This document shows positions 7,674-15,189 of a DNA stretch of 44,991 bases, piece after piece; positions within the stretch are counted from its first letter, which is position 1; each line of letters begins with the position of its first letter. The notes under the pieces were generated by a model, which had not been told where the DNA came from, ran no database searches, and saw nothing but the letters and a program-made list of their open reading frames with translations. The position numbers and the translations under genes are program-made. Origin of the DNA: Chlorobiaceae bacterium (lineage in GTDB: Bacteria; Bacteroidota; Chlorobiia; Chlorobiales; Chlorobiaceae); the NCBI GenBank assembly GCA_013334485.1, contig JAAXXL010000016.1, positions 1 to 44,991 on the forward strand. The letters are read 5' to 3'.

Positions 7674-7919
7674 TGTTTCAGAGTCTATTGTTTATCCGGT
7701 TTTTGTAAACTCATCGTTAAAAGGTCGCTTCCTGCTGTGCGCTCAAGTTGCGCCGGAACCGGTTCAGCCTCAACACGCTTGCTGCTATGCCTGACTCCGT
7801 GACAAAAAACAGAAAACGTCTTTAATAGCTAAAGATAAAAAAATAATCCTGTCAGAGAATCGGCCCCGAAGAGTTTTTTTTACGGGCACTTCGATTAATT
7901 TACTCTGCACCTCATTATT

Positions 7920-9002
7920 TCATCTCTTGTTGAGTTGTTTTCCGAGTGAACTGAAGGTGATGACAAGAAGGATGGTCATTGCCTCGATTATCATGAAGAT
8001 ATCTTTCGGTACCCAGGCGTTGACACTGAGTCCACCGTATTCGAGAAAACCGAAAAAAAGTGCGGAAAGGAGTATCCATACCGGATGGGCTCCTGCCAGG
8101 AGCGCAACGGCAATGCCTGTAAAACCGATTCCTCCGGTCATTCCGCTCTCATAGTAGTGCTTGTAGCCAAGAACAATGTTTGCCGCTCCAAGGCCTGCAA
8201 TGGCCCCTCCTGTGCCCATTGCCATGAGGGTGTGCCGTTTGGCGTTGATTCCTCCATACCGTGCCGCTTCCGGTTGCAGTCCTGCAGCGCGCATTTCATA
8301 GCCGAATCTTGTTTTGAAAAGGAGGGCATAAAAGAGCAGGGGGAGCGCAAGGGAGAGCAGGAGAGAGAGATTAGCCGGTGATTTGGCAAACCATCCTGTA
8401 AGGCTCTCTATCGTGGGTATGATGGCGGCGTTGCTGATTGGTGCGGTATGAACCGTGGAGGGGAGTGCGAAATGCCAGGTAAGCAGGTAGCCGGTAATGC
8501 CTTGTGCGATGAAATTAAGCATGATTGTGCCAATGACCTCATTGACCCCGAACTGTACCCTCAAAACTCCGGCAAGAAGCGCCCAGGCGCATCCTGCCGC
8601 CATTGCGGAGAGAATGCAGAGTGCGATTGCAACGGTAGATGAGAGCGTCTCTCCGATGATTGATCCGGTCATGGCAGCAGCAAATGCCCCCATCAGAAGC
8701 TGGCCTTCAGCTCCGATATTGAAGAGACGTACCTTGAAAGGTATGGCAACAGCAAGAGCGACAAGCACAAGCGTTGTCATTCTGAAGAGTACATGTCCGG
8801 TTCCATATGAGGAGCCAATGGTAGAGCGTACCATTTTGCTGCATATCATGACAGGATCCTCTCCGATCATTGCGATGAAGAGGGCGCTGAAGAGGAGAGC
8901 CGTCATAACGGAAAGCAGAGGTATGAGCAGTTGTCCGGTTATTTTTGTCATGGTCACAGCGGTCTCAGTTGATGTAGAGGCCGATCTCTTTGATGAATTC
9001 AT
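7920..9002 (-). CDS. ABC transporter permease, nucleoside/simple-sugar importer type
   Basis: This 360-residue integral membrane protein of the BPD_transp_2 family (YufP/RbsC-like) has eight or more hydrophobic helices. Family motifs include FNIGAEGQLLMGAF near residue 95, GVNEVIGTIMLNFIA near 150, and GLQPEAARYGGINAKRH near 240, the coupling segment that contacts the ATPase. It forms the channel for uptake with the ATPase encoded immediately upstream, overlapping it by 38 nt. The start at 9002 has AAGAGAG about 9 nt upstream; an alternative ATG at 8951 would remove the overlap and the polar first 17 residues. The substrate is probably a nucleoside or purine-like compound, but this is not shown by the sequence. 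Confidence 0.88.
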   Translation of the reverse strand: MNSSKRSASTSTETAVTMTKITGQLLIPLLSVMTALLFSALFIAMIGEDPVMICSKMVRSTIGSSYGTGHVLFRMTTLVLVALAVAIPFKVRLFNIGAEGQLLMGAFAAAMTGSIIGETLSSTVAIALCILSAMAAGCAWALLAGVLRVQFGVNEVIGTIMLNFIAQGITGYLLTWHFALPSTVHTAPISNAAIIPTIESLTGWFAKSPANLSLLLSLALPLLFYALLFKTRFGYEMRAAGLQPEAARYGGINAKRHTLMAMGTGGAIAGLGAANIVLGYKHYYESGMTGGIGFTGIAVALLAGAHPVWILLSALFFGFLEYGGLSVNAWVPKDIFMIIEAMTILLVITFSSLGKQLNKR

Positions 9003-10506
9003 CTTCCCGCTCTCTTTTTAATGCGACCTCATCATGGCTGAATTCGTAACGGAGAGTGCCCTTGTAGAGACAGCCGATACGAGATGAGAGTGCCGTTATC
9101 TCTTCCAGTTCTGAAGAGACCAGGAGGATCGCCATACCCTTCTCCCGGGCAGCAATTATTTTTTTATGGATCAATTCAATTGCTCCGATATCAACTCCCC
9201 GTGTAGGCTGCGCAAGGATAAGCAGTGATATTTCGGGGCGGGTGAACTCCCTTGCTACAACAACCTTCTGCTGGTTGCCTCCGGAAAGTGCACTGATCGG
9301 CTGGAGCTCCGGGGAGCTGCACCGGATATCATATTCCGAGATCATTCTGTTGCTGTGTATTCTGACTTCATTGTGGTTGAACCCCGTCCTTTTCCGGAAC
9401 GACTGCTCCTGATGGCGTCCGAAGATAAGGTTTGATGAAACAGGGTAGTCAAGAATGACACCCTCCCGCAGGCGGTTTTCCGGAACATGGGAAACACCCA
9501 TGAGTGTTATGGCGGCAGGGGTTTTTCCGATAAGTGACTCTCCCTTGAGTGTAGCTTTGCCGGTTATGGTGCTCCCTTCAGGTGCAAGACCCCGGAGCGC
9601 CTGCAACAGTTCACTTTGACCGTTACCTTCAACGCCGGCAATGCCGTATATTTCACCACTTTTTATGTTCAGTGTGAGGCTCTCCAGCATTTTTTTACCG
9701 TCGGGCGTGATGAATCCGAGGTTGCTTAGCGCAAGCAGTGTTTCTCCTGGTCGCGGGGGAGGATTATCTACCGCCAGAAGAACGCTGCGTCCCACCATCA
9801 TGGTTGCAAGCCCAGGTTTGGTTGCCGAAGCTGCCGGGAGGGTGCCGATAAGCTCGCCTTTTCGCATGACGCTTATCGTGTCGGCAACGGAAAGTACCTC
9901 ATCAAGCTTGTGGGTAATGAGGAGTATGGTTTTACCCTTGTCGCGCATTGAGCGCAGTGTCGCGAAAAACTGTTCGGTTTCCGATGGTGTCAGTACTGCT
10001 GTCGGTTCATCAAAGATCATGATGGAGGCATTGCGGAAGAGCAGCTTGAGGATTTCAACCCGCTGCTGCTGACCGACACTGAGCTTTCCAACCTTTTCGT
10101 TCGGGTTTACGGCAAGCCCGAAAGCTTCAGCATCGTTTATTATTCTGGCTCTGATTTTCTGAAGAGGAATCCGCCGGAAGAGCCCGGTTTGCTCATTGCC
10201 GAGCATGATGTTTTCTGCGATCGAAAGTTCATCAACAAGCATGAAGTGCTGGTGAACCATGCCGATACCGGCTTCAATTGCTTCACGGGGGGAGGAGAAT
10301 CTGACGGTTTTTCCGTTGATGGCAATTTCGCCCGTTGTGGGTCGGAACATGCCATAGATCATCTTTGTCAGTGTGCTTTTTCCGGCGCCGTTTTCACCGA
10401 TGAGTGCGTGAATGGTGCCCTCTTCAACAGCAAGAGAGATATTGCTGTTGGCCGCAAAGGTTCCGAATTTTTTCGTTACCCCGGTCAAGCGGATTCCGAC
10501 ACCCAT
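8965..10506 (-). CDS. ABC transporter ATPase, two fused ATP-binding domains (YufO type)
   Basis: This 513-residue cytoplasmic ATPase carries two nucleotide-binding domains. Domain 1 has Walker A GENGAGKST near residue 37, signature LSVGQQQR near 142 and Walker B IMIFDEPTAVL near 160. Domain 2 has a degenerate Walker A, GVEGNGQSE, where Lys is replaced by Gln, signature LSGGNQQKV near 407, and LLILAQPTRGVD where the usual catalytic Glu is Gln. This asymmetry, with one active and one structural site, is normal for the simple-sugar/nucleoside (RbsA/YufO) subfamily. It powers the permease encoded just downstream. The BchC-like gene ends 21 bp upstream. Confidence 0.92.
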   Translation of the reverse strand: MGVGIRLTGVTKKFGTFAANSNISLAVEEGTIHALIGENGAGKSTLTKMIYGMFRPTTGEIAINGKTVRFSSPREAIEAGIGMVHQHFMLVDELSIAENIMLGNEQTGLFRRIPLQKIRARIINDAEAFGLAVNPNEKVGKLSVGQQQRVEILKLLFRNASIMIFDEPTAVLTPSETEQFFATLRSMRDKGKTILLITHKLDEVLSVADTISVMRKGELIGTLPAASATKPGLATMMVGRSVLLAVDNPPPRPGETLLALSNLGFITPDGKKMLESLTLNIKSGEIYGIAGVEGNGQSELLQALRGLAPEGSTITGKATLKGESLIGKTPAAITLMGVSHVPENRLREGVILDYPVSSNLIFGRHQEQSFRKRTGFNHNEVRIHSNRMISEYDIRCSSPELQPISALSGGNQQKVVVAREFTRPEISLLILAQPTRGVDIGAIELIHKKIIAAREKGMAILLVSSELEEITALSSRIGCLYKGTLRYEFSHDEVALKREREDEFIKEIGLYIN

Positions 10507-10527
10507 AGTTTCTGTGCAGTTCAGTCG

Positions 10528-11484
10528 TTATACCCAGCTCAGAACAGTTTTGACGGACTCTTTGCTGTCAAGTGCCCTTCGGTATGCCATTTCAAACTGG
10601 GAGATTGCAAAGACATCAGTAAAAAACTTTTCACTCTCGATTTTCCCCGCTTCAAGCGCCGCAAAAGCCGCTGACAAATGGTCGATGGAGGTTATACCGG
10701 AAGAGATGATAACGGGCTCCTTATGAGAGATAAGGCGATAATCGTAGGCCATCACCTCATAGTTACCCATCAGTAGTATTTTTGCCTGCTGTTTCAACAG
10801 ACGCATCCCTTTTTCAATCAGAAGAACCCGTCCGGTGGTTTCAATAAGGAGGTCGTAGCTGTTGTTGAAATCGGCGGTAAAGTCGCTGATATCAAGAGCG
10901 ATATTTTCGGCATGGGAGAGCTGGCCCCTGATAGAGAAGGTTTCTACGGCATCGACATGGTGAAATCCGAGAGCGTTCAGATACTCGGAAACCATAAGGC
11001 CTACAGAGCCGAGGCCGAGTATCAGTACCCGGGTATTGGGGCCGAGATCTGTTTTTTCAACGGCACTGATGACATAGCCGAGCAGGCCGATGAGCAGATC
11101 GCGGTGGATCGGTTTGCGGCCAAGCGGAAAAACGTTGCTTTGGGCTGTTGGAATCATTTCGGCGTGACAGCCTGCGTAGGGTTCGATACCTGTCCAGCGG
11201 TCACCCCTGAAGGTGTAGACGAAATCTCCGGGTTGCAGGTCGGTGACTCCGGGGCCGGTTTTGAGCACCTGGCCTATTGACTCGCTGCCCGGCATGATCG
11301 GGTAGGTGAAGACTCTGCTTGTGACCGCTTTGTTGGTCAGAAGCAGCCGGTCATAGCCCGGTGTTATGGTGCTGGCAACGGTTTTAATCAGAACATCGCC
11401 GGGTTGATCGGCAAGATAGGGCGCGTTCTGCAGTTTCATTTTGTTGGCTTTCTGCAAGACAATGGCTTGAACTTCTCCCTGCAT
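10528..11484 (-). CDS. bchC: BchC-like 3-hydroxyethyl bacteriochlorophyllide a dehydrogenase
   Basis: This 318-residue protein belongs to the medium-chain dehydrogenase superfamily. It has a GroES-like N-terminal domain with YPIMPGSESIGQVL near residue 60 and a Rossmann domain with the nucleotide-binding pattern GLGSVGLMVSEYL near 160. The GHE zinc motif of alcohol dehydrogenases is absent. The PGSES motif, the LEAGKIESEKFFTDVF stretch and the ending MAYRRALDSKESVKTVLSW follow the pattern I know for BchC (PGYES; AY..AF.D..C.KM.LDW). BchC oxidises the 3-hydroxyethyl group of bacteriochlorophyllide a to acetyl, late in bacteriochlorophyll a synthesis. The alternative is another zinc-free medium-chain dehydrogenase. 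No other bch gene is in the window. Confidence 0.7.
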   Translation of the reverse strand: MQGEVQAIVLQKANKMKLQNAPYLADQPGDVLIKTVASTITPGYDRLLLTNKAVTSRVFTYPIMPGSESIGQVLKTGPGVTDLQPGDFVYTFRGDRWTGIEPYAGCHAEMIPTAQSNVFPLGRKPIHRDLLIGLLGYVISAVEKTDLGPNTRVLILGLGSVGLMVSEYLNALGFHHVDAVETFSIRGQLSHAENIALDISDFTADFNNSYDLLIETTGRVLLIEKGMRLLKQQAKILLMGNYEVMAYDYRLISHKEPVIISSGITSIDHLSAAFAALEAGKIESEKFFTDVFAISQFEMAYRRALDSKESVKTVLSWV

Positions 11485-11530
11485 AGGTAATAACTGAAAT
11501 GTTGTGTTGTAATAAGGCTCTGAAAAGCTG

Positions 11531-11872
11531 TCAGAGATTGAAAAGGGAGCTGAGCATCCAGGAGATCAGGCTGATAACAACCGATCCGCCAATTGCCCAC
11601 CAGAAGCTGTCAATGGTAACGCCGCCGACAATGGAGGCGGAGAGCTGAAGCAGAAGGGCGTTGATGACAAGCAGGAAGAGGCCAAGCGTCAAAATGATAA
11701 AGGGGATTGAGAAGAATACCATTACCGGCCTCAAAATCGCATTGACAAGGCCAAGAACGAGAGCTACAAGAATCGCAGCACCGAAGCTCTTTATGTGTAT
11801 GCCCGAAAGAAGATGGGCGGTGGCGTATACCGCGAGGGCATTGATCAGCCATTGTATCAGTATGCTCATCAT
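11531..11872 (-). CDS. Four-TM 'phage holin family' membrane protein (PF04020 type)
   Basis: This 113-residue, almost wholly hydrophobic protein has about four membrane helices. The hallmark segment is SFGAAILVALVLGLVNAILR near residues 29-48, followed by PVMVFFSIPFIILTLGLF and a final SLISWMLSSLFNL. This matches the mycobacterial-type four-TM family annotated as holin superfamily IV. The family is widespread on bacterial chromosomes outside prophages and there is no phage gene nearby, so a lysis role is unlikely. Function unknown. It lies 46 bp upstream of the BchC-like gene on the same strand and may share its transcript. Confidence 0.85.
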   Translation of the reverse strand: MMSILIQWLINALAVYATAHLLSGIHIKSFGAAILVALVLGLVNAILRPVMVFFSIPFIILTLGLFLLVINALLLQLSASIVGGVTIDSFWWAIGGSVVISLISWMLSSLFNL

Positions 11873-12005
11873 GGTTTATCTCCCTGTTAATGTTCACCGG
11901 TGAGTCTGGAGTTCAATGTACAAAAGTAACAAGAGTTGACAATATAGATGCACGAAACAAGGCTGTTATGTAATCATTGTGATTTGCAGGAAAAATGCTC
12001 ACCCT

Positions 12006-12100
12006 GATGTCATCCCGAACACCCCCTCCGATGTCATTCCGATTCCCTCCGATGTCATCCCGAACTGAAAGGAGGGATCTTTCCTGAAGGTCGAGATGAC
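12006..12100. repeat. Intergenic repeat with three GATGTCATYCCGA copies
   Basis: GATGTCATCCCGAAC at 12006, GATGTCATTCCGAT at 12030 and GATGTCATCCCGAAC at 12051 are spaced by 24 and 21 bp. The latter two are preceded by CCTCC. The last copy is followed by an AGGAGGGATC stretch and then an imperfect inverted copy, GTCGAGATGAC, at 12090-12100. This is the form of the dispersed GTCAT(C/T)CCGA intergenic palindromes found in many bacterial genomes, here with extra tandem half-copies. It lies in the 310-bp gap between radA and the four-TM gene. Confidence 0.75.
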
Positions 12101-12143
12101 AAAACCGGCAAGATGACACACACGTAAGAAAATGGTTTTAATT

Positions 12144-12161
12144 GCCGGGCTGGAGCCCGGC
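12144..12161 (-). terminator. GC-rich hairpin downstream of radA
   Basis: GCCGGGCT pairs perfectly with AGCCCGGC around two bases. On the minus strand it lies about 20 bp beyond the radA stop and is followed by AATTAAAACCATTTT, a weak T-tract. A second short palindrome, CCCCGTGGGG, is at 12171-12180. It is probably a terminator but could be part of the adjoining repeat region. Confidence 0.5.
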
Positions 12162-12182
12162 GTTCCCGCTCCCCGTGGGGTT

Positions 12183-13550
12183 TCAGATGTTGAGTTTGTC
12201 GAGGGCTTCGTGCAGTGTGGTACAGCCTGAGATGGTGATGGGGAGTTTTTTGAGTGAGGGTTTCAGTTCACGGGTGTTGGCTTCGGGCAGTACAATTCGT
12301 TTGAACCCGAGGTGCGCAGCCTCCCGGATGCGCCGTTCACTGTCGCTGATGGCGCGAAGTTCTCCTGCAAGACCGATCTCTCCGCAGCACACTGTTGCCG
12401 GATCAACCGGACGGTTCATGAGTCCGGAGGCCACTGCTGCAGCAATGGCAAGATCCGCTGCCGGTTCGGCGAGCTTCAGGCCGCCAGCAATTTTAACAAA
12501 GACATCCTGTCCCCAGGTTTCAATATTCAGCCTTTTTTCAAGTACGGCCAGAATAATTGACATCCGCTTCAAATCAAAGCCGGTACTGATGCGCTGGGGC
12601 ATGGAGTAGTTGCTTTTGGTCACCAGTGCCTGTACCTCGACAAGAAGCGCCCTTGAGCCTTCAATAGCAGCAAGGATCGAGTTTCCGGGTACATCGGTCC
12701 GCCGTCCGGAAATAAAGAACTCCGAGGGGTTGCTCACCTCTTCAAGTCCGTTCTCATCCATGCGGAAGACGCCGATCTCGTTTGTGGAGCCGAAGCGGTT
12801 TTTCACTGAACGGACAATCCTGTAGCGCTGGTACCCTTCACCTTCAAACTGAAGAACCGTATCAACCATATGCTCAAGGGCTTTGGGACCGGCAAGGGCA
12901 CCCTCTTTGGTGATATGGCCGATAATCATGAGTATGACGTTCTGCTGCTTGGCGGCCCGGATGAGCATTGCGGCGCACTCCCTGATTTGGGTTATGGTTC
13001 CCGCAGAGCTTTGATACTCGCCCGAATAGACCGTCTGGATAGAGTCAACAATGACGAGTGCTGGTTTTTCCCGCTCAATGACCTCAAGAATCCTTTCAAG
13101 GTTTACTTCCGGGATAAGCCAGAGGTTTTCAGCCCGAATGGAGAGCCTTTCGGCCCGTTCGCGAATCTGGTTTGGCGACTCTTCTCCGGAGAAGTAGAGC
13201 ACTTTTGCAGGAGCAAGTCGCGGGGCAAGCTGAAGCATGAGGGTTGATTTGCCGATTCCCGGTTCACCTCCTACAAGCACGGCCGAAGCCTGCATGAGCC
13301 CTCCGCCAAGTACCCGGTCGAGTTCGCCGATACCGGTCATGGTACGGTGGAACTCTGTCGCATTTGCGTCATGAAGGTTCTGCAGTACCGGCAACCCTGG
13401 GCTTGCACTCTCCCGACGGCTTTTCTGCTCAGGCTCAATACGGGTCTCCTGGAGGGTTCCCCAGCTCTGGCATTCAAAACATTTCCCCTGATATTTCAGT
13501 GAAACGGCGCCGCAGTTCGAGCAGATATATCTGGTTGCTGTTTTGGCCAT
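12183..13550 (-). CDS. radA: DNA repair protein RadA (Sms)
   Basis: RadA is a RecA-like ATPase that drives branch migration of recombination intermediates. The N-terminal zinc finger is CSNCG followed by CFECQSWGT (four Cys within residues 9-30). Walker A GGEPGIGKST is near residue 92, and the RadA-specific KNRFGSTNE motif near 251. The C-terminal Lon-protease-like domain contains KIAGGLKLAEPAADLAIA near 351 and lacks the Lon catalytic site, as is normal here. The length of 455 residues is typical. It sits 5 bp downstream of folD on the same strand, so the two genes are probably one operon. Confidence 0.96.
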   Translation of the reverse strand: MAKTATRYICSNCGAVSLKYQGKCFECQSWGTLQETRIEPEQKSRRESASPGLPVLQNLHDANATEFHRTMTGIGELDRVLGGGLMQASAVLVGGEPGIGKSTLMLQLAPRLAPAKVLYFSGEESPNQIRERAERLSIRAENLWLIPEVNLERILEVIEREKPALVIVDSIQTVYSGEYQSSAGTITQIRECAAMLIRAAKQQNVILMIIGHITKEGALAGPKALEHMVDTVLQFEGEGYQRYRIVRSVKNRFGSTNEIGVFRMDENGLEEVSNPSEFFISGRRTDVPGNSILAAIEGSRALLVEVQALVTKSNYSMPQRISTGFDLKRMSIILAVLEKRLNIETWGQDVFVKIAGGLKLAEPAADLAIAAAVASGLMNRPVDPATVCCGEIGLAGELRAISDSERRIREAAHLGFKRIVLPEANTRELKPSLKKLPITISGCTTLHEALDKLNI

Positions 13551-13555
13551 TATGG

Positions 13556-14443
13556 TTACAGGCCGTTGATACGCTGGAATGAGTGCAGCGTATTTTTTAG
13601 CAGCATGGCTATGGTCATGGGGCCGACTCCTCCGGGAACGGGGGTCATGGCCGAAGCAACAGCGGAAACCCCTTCGTAATCGACGTCACCGACCAGCCGG
13701 TAACCGCTTTTGGTTGACGGGTCTTCGATGCGGTTGATGCCGACGTCAATAACCACAGCTCCGGGTTTTACCATATCAGCGGTGATGAAGCCCGCTTTGC
13801 CTATGGCGGCAATGAGAATGTCAGCCTGAAGGGTATAGTGGGGAATGTTTTTCGTGGCCGAATGGCAGATGGTGACGGTGCAGTTTGTGGCATCATGCTT
13901 CTGGAGCATGAGATTAGCCATCGGTTTTCCGACAATATTGCTTCGTCCTACAACGACACAATGTTTGCCTTTTGTTTCGATGTTGTAGCGTCCGAGCAGC
14001 TCAAGAATTCCATAAGGGGTACAACTGACAAAACATTTATCGAGCTCTCCCATAACAAGGCGCCCGAGGTTTTCAGGGTGAAATCCATCGACATCTTTTG
14101 CCGGATTGATGGCGATGGTAACGGCAAATTCATCAATCTGCTTCGGCAACGGCTGCTGCACCAGTATGCCGTGGACTGCCGGATCGTTGTTGAGTTTGCG
14201 GATTGTTTCAAGAAGTTCTGACTGGGTTGTTTCAGTGGGCATTTCAATCACTGTTGAAAACATGCCGATCTCTTTGCATGTTTTAGCTTTATTGCGTACA
14301 TAAACCTGCGAGGCAGGATCATGGCCGACAATAATGACGGTCAGGCCGGGTACTTTGCCGGTTGCTGTTCTGTATGTTTCAACTCCGGCTTTCAGTTCCT
14401 CTTTAAGGTCAAGCGCGACCTTTTTTCCATCAATAATGAGCAT
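13556..14443 (-). CDS. folD: Bifunctional methylenetetrahydrofolate dehydrogenase / methenyl-THF cyclohydrolase
   Basis: FolD interconverts 5,10-methylene-, 5,10-methenyl- and 10-formyl-tetrahydrofolate in the cytosol, using NADP. Seen are VYVRNKAKTCKEIGM near residues 48-62, with Tyr49 and the catalytic Lys of the YxxxK pattern. ILVQQPLPKQID is near 95-106, the Rossmann segment VVGRSNIVGKPMANLM near 165-180, and the C-terminal signature TPVPGGVGPMTIAML near 268-282. The length of 295 residues is normal. It is the first gene of the folD-radA pair; a TATAAT hexamer at 14559 lies on the opposite strand, in the divergent gap shared with the DUF3109 gene. Confidence 0.96.
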   Translation of the reverse strand: MLIIDGKKVALDLKEELKAGVETYRTATGKVPGLTVIIVGHDPASQVYVRNKAKTCKEIGMFSTVIEMPTETTQSELLETIRKLNNDPAVHGILVQQPLPKQIDEFAVTIAINPAKDVDGFHPENLGRLVMGELDKCFVSCTPYGILELLGRYNIETKGKHCVVVGRSNIVGKPMANLMLQKHDATNCTVTICHSATKNIPHYTLQADILIAAIGKAGFITADMVKPGAVVIDVGINRIEDPSTKSGYRLVGDVDYEGVSAVASAMTPVPGGVGPMTIAMLLKNTLHSFQRINGL

Positions 14444-14616
14444 GTTGATATGGCTTTGTTATGTCTGTTCTTTGTATGAAAGCATATAGCTATGAAAAAT
14501 TCTGCGAAGCAGCAAACGCGAAACGTGAAGCATTATCGCAGATCGTTGTAAAAAGCGGTATAATCAGCCTTCAAACGATATCTATCTGTATATATTATTA
14601 ATCATTACTGATTGCC

Positions 14617-15189
14617 ATGTCTCTGGTTTCAATTGGTGAGGTTCTTGTTGAAAAGGAGCTTCTGAAGGCTTTTTTTTCCTGCGATCTTCGTGAGTGCAAA
14701 GGAAAGTGTTGTGTTGAGGGGGAACTTGGAGCTCCGTTAACCGATGCTGAGGCCGAAGAGCTGCTCCATGTTCCGGAAGAGGTGTTGAGAATGATTCCGG
14801 AAAAAAACCTGAAGTATCTCAGGCGGCATGGTGCTGTTGAGACCTACCAGGGCCAGCGTTATACAAGAACCATTGATAATCTGGAGTGTGTGTTCAGTTG
14901 TGTTCGTGACGGCATAACATTCTGTGCCCTTGAAATAGCCTTTCAGGATGGTCTGATCAGTAATGATAAGCCGGTATCCTGCCGATTGTTTCCGATTAGG
15001 GTAAGAAAAAAGTTCGGTTTGGATTATCTTGTTTATGAACAGCACTCCATGTGCCGCTCTGCCCGCAAGGCAGGCGGAGAGCTTCGGATTCAACTTATTG
15101 ATTATGTGTACAGGGCTCTTGCGGCACGCTATGGTTCTGAATGGGTCGCGAGCTTGAAACTATTTGTCGATACATCTTCCTTAAGGTAA
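14617..15189 (+). CDS. DUF3109 Cys-rich protein
   Basis: This 190-residue soluble protein has a Cys-rich N-terminal pattern (FFSCDLRECKGKCCVEGE, residues 21-38), and Cys residues also occur near 90, 95, 103, 127 and 146. It corresponds to the DUF3109 family, related to YkgJ-type putative metal- or Fe-S-binding proteins, whose function is not established. The SCRLFPIRV stretch near residue 126 is typical. It opens a plus-strand gene group, and its stop overlaps the rpoN ATG by one base (TAATG), which suggests translational coupling to sigma-54. Divergent from folD. Confidence 0.8.
   Translation: MSLVSIGEVLVEKELLKAFFSCDLRECKGKCCVEGELGAPLTDAEAEELLHVPEEVLRMIPEKNLKYLRRHGAVETYQGQRYTRTIDNLECVFSCVRDGITFCALEIAFQDGLISNDKPVSCRLFPIRVRKKFGLDYLVYEQHSMCRSARKAGGELRIQLIDYVYRALAARYGSEWVASLKLFVDTSSLR

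Noticed and set aside
8497-9021. 174-residue plus-strand frame opposite the permease gene
   Set aside because: Composition is the mirror of the permease codons; no motif or RBS.
11531-11872. Prophage holin/lysis function
   Set aside because: The 'holin' family name is historical; there are no phage genes, endolysin or integrase nearby.
14559-14564. TATAAT as a promoter -10 for the DUF3109-rpoN group
   Set aside because: No -35 element at 16-18 bp; a single hexamer in AT-rich sequence is not sufficient for a feature.
15141-15188. Longer N-terminus of RpoN from 15141
   Set aside because: It would lie inside the DUF3109 gene; ATG 15189 follows AAGG and gives the normal region I start.
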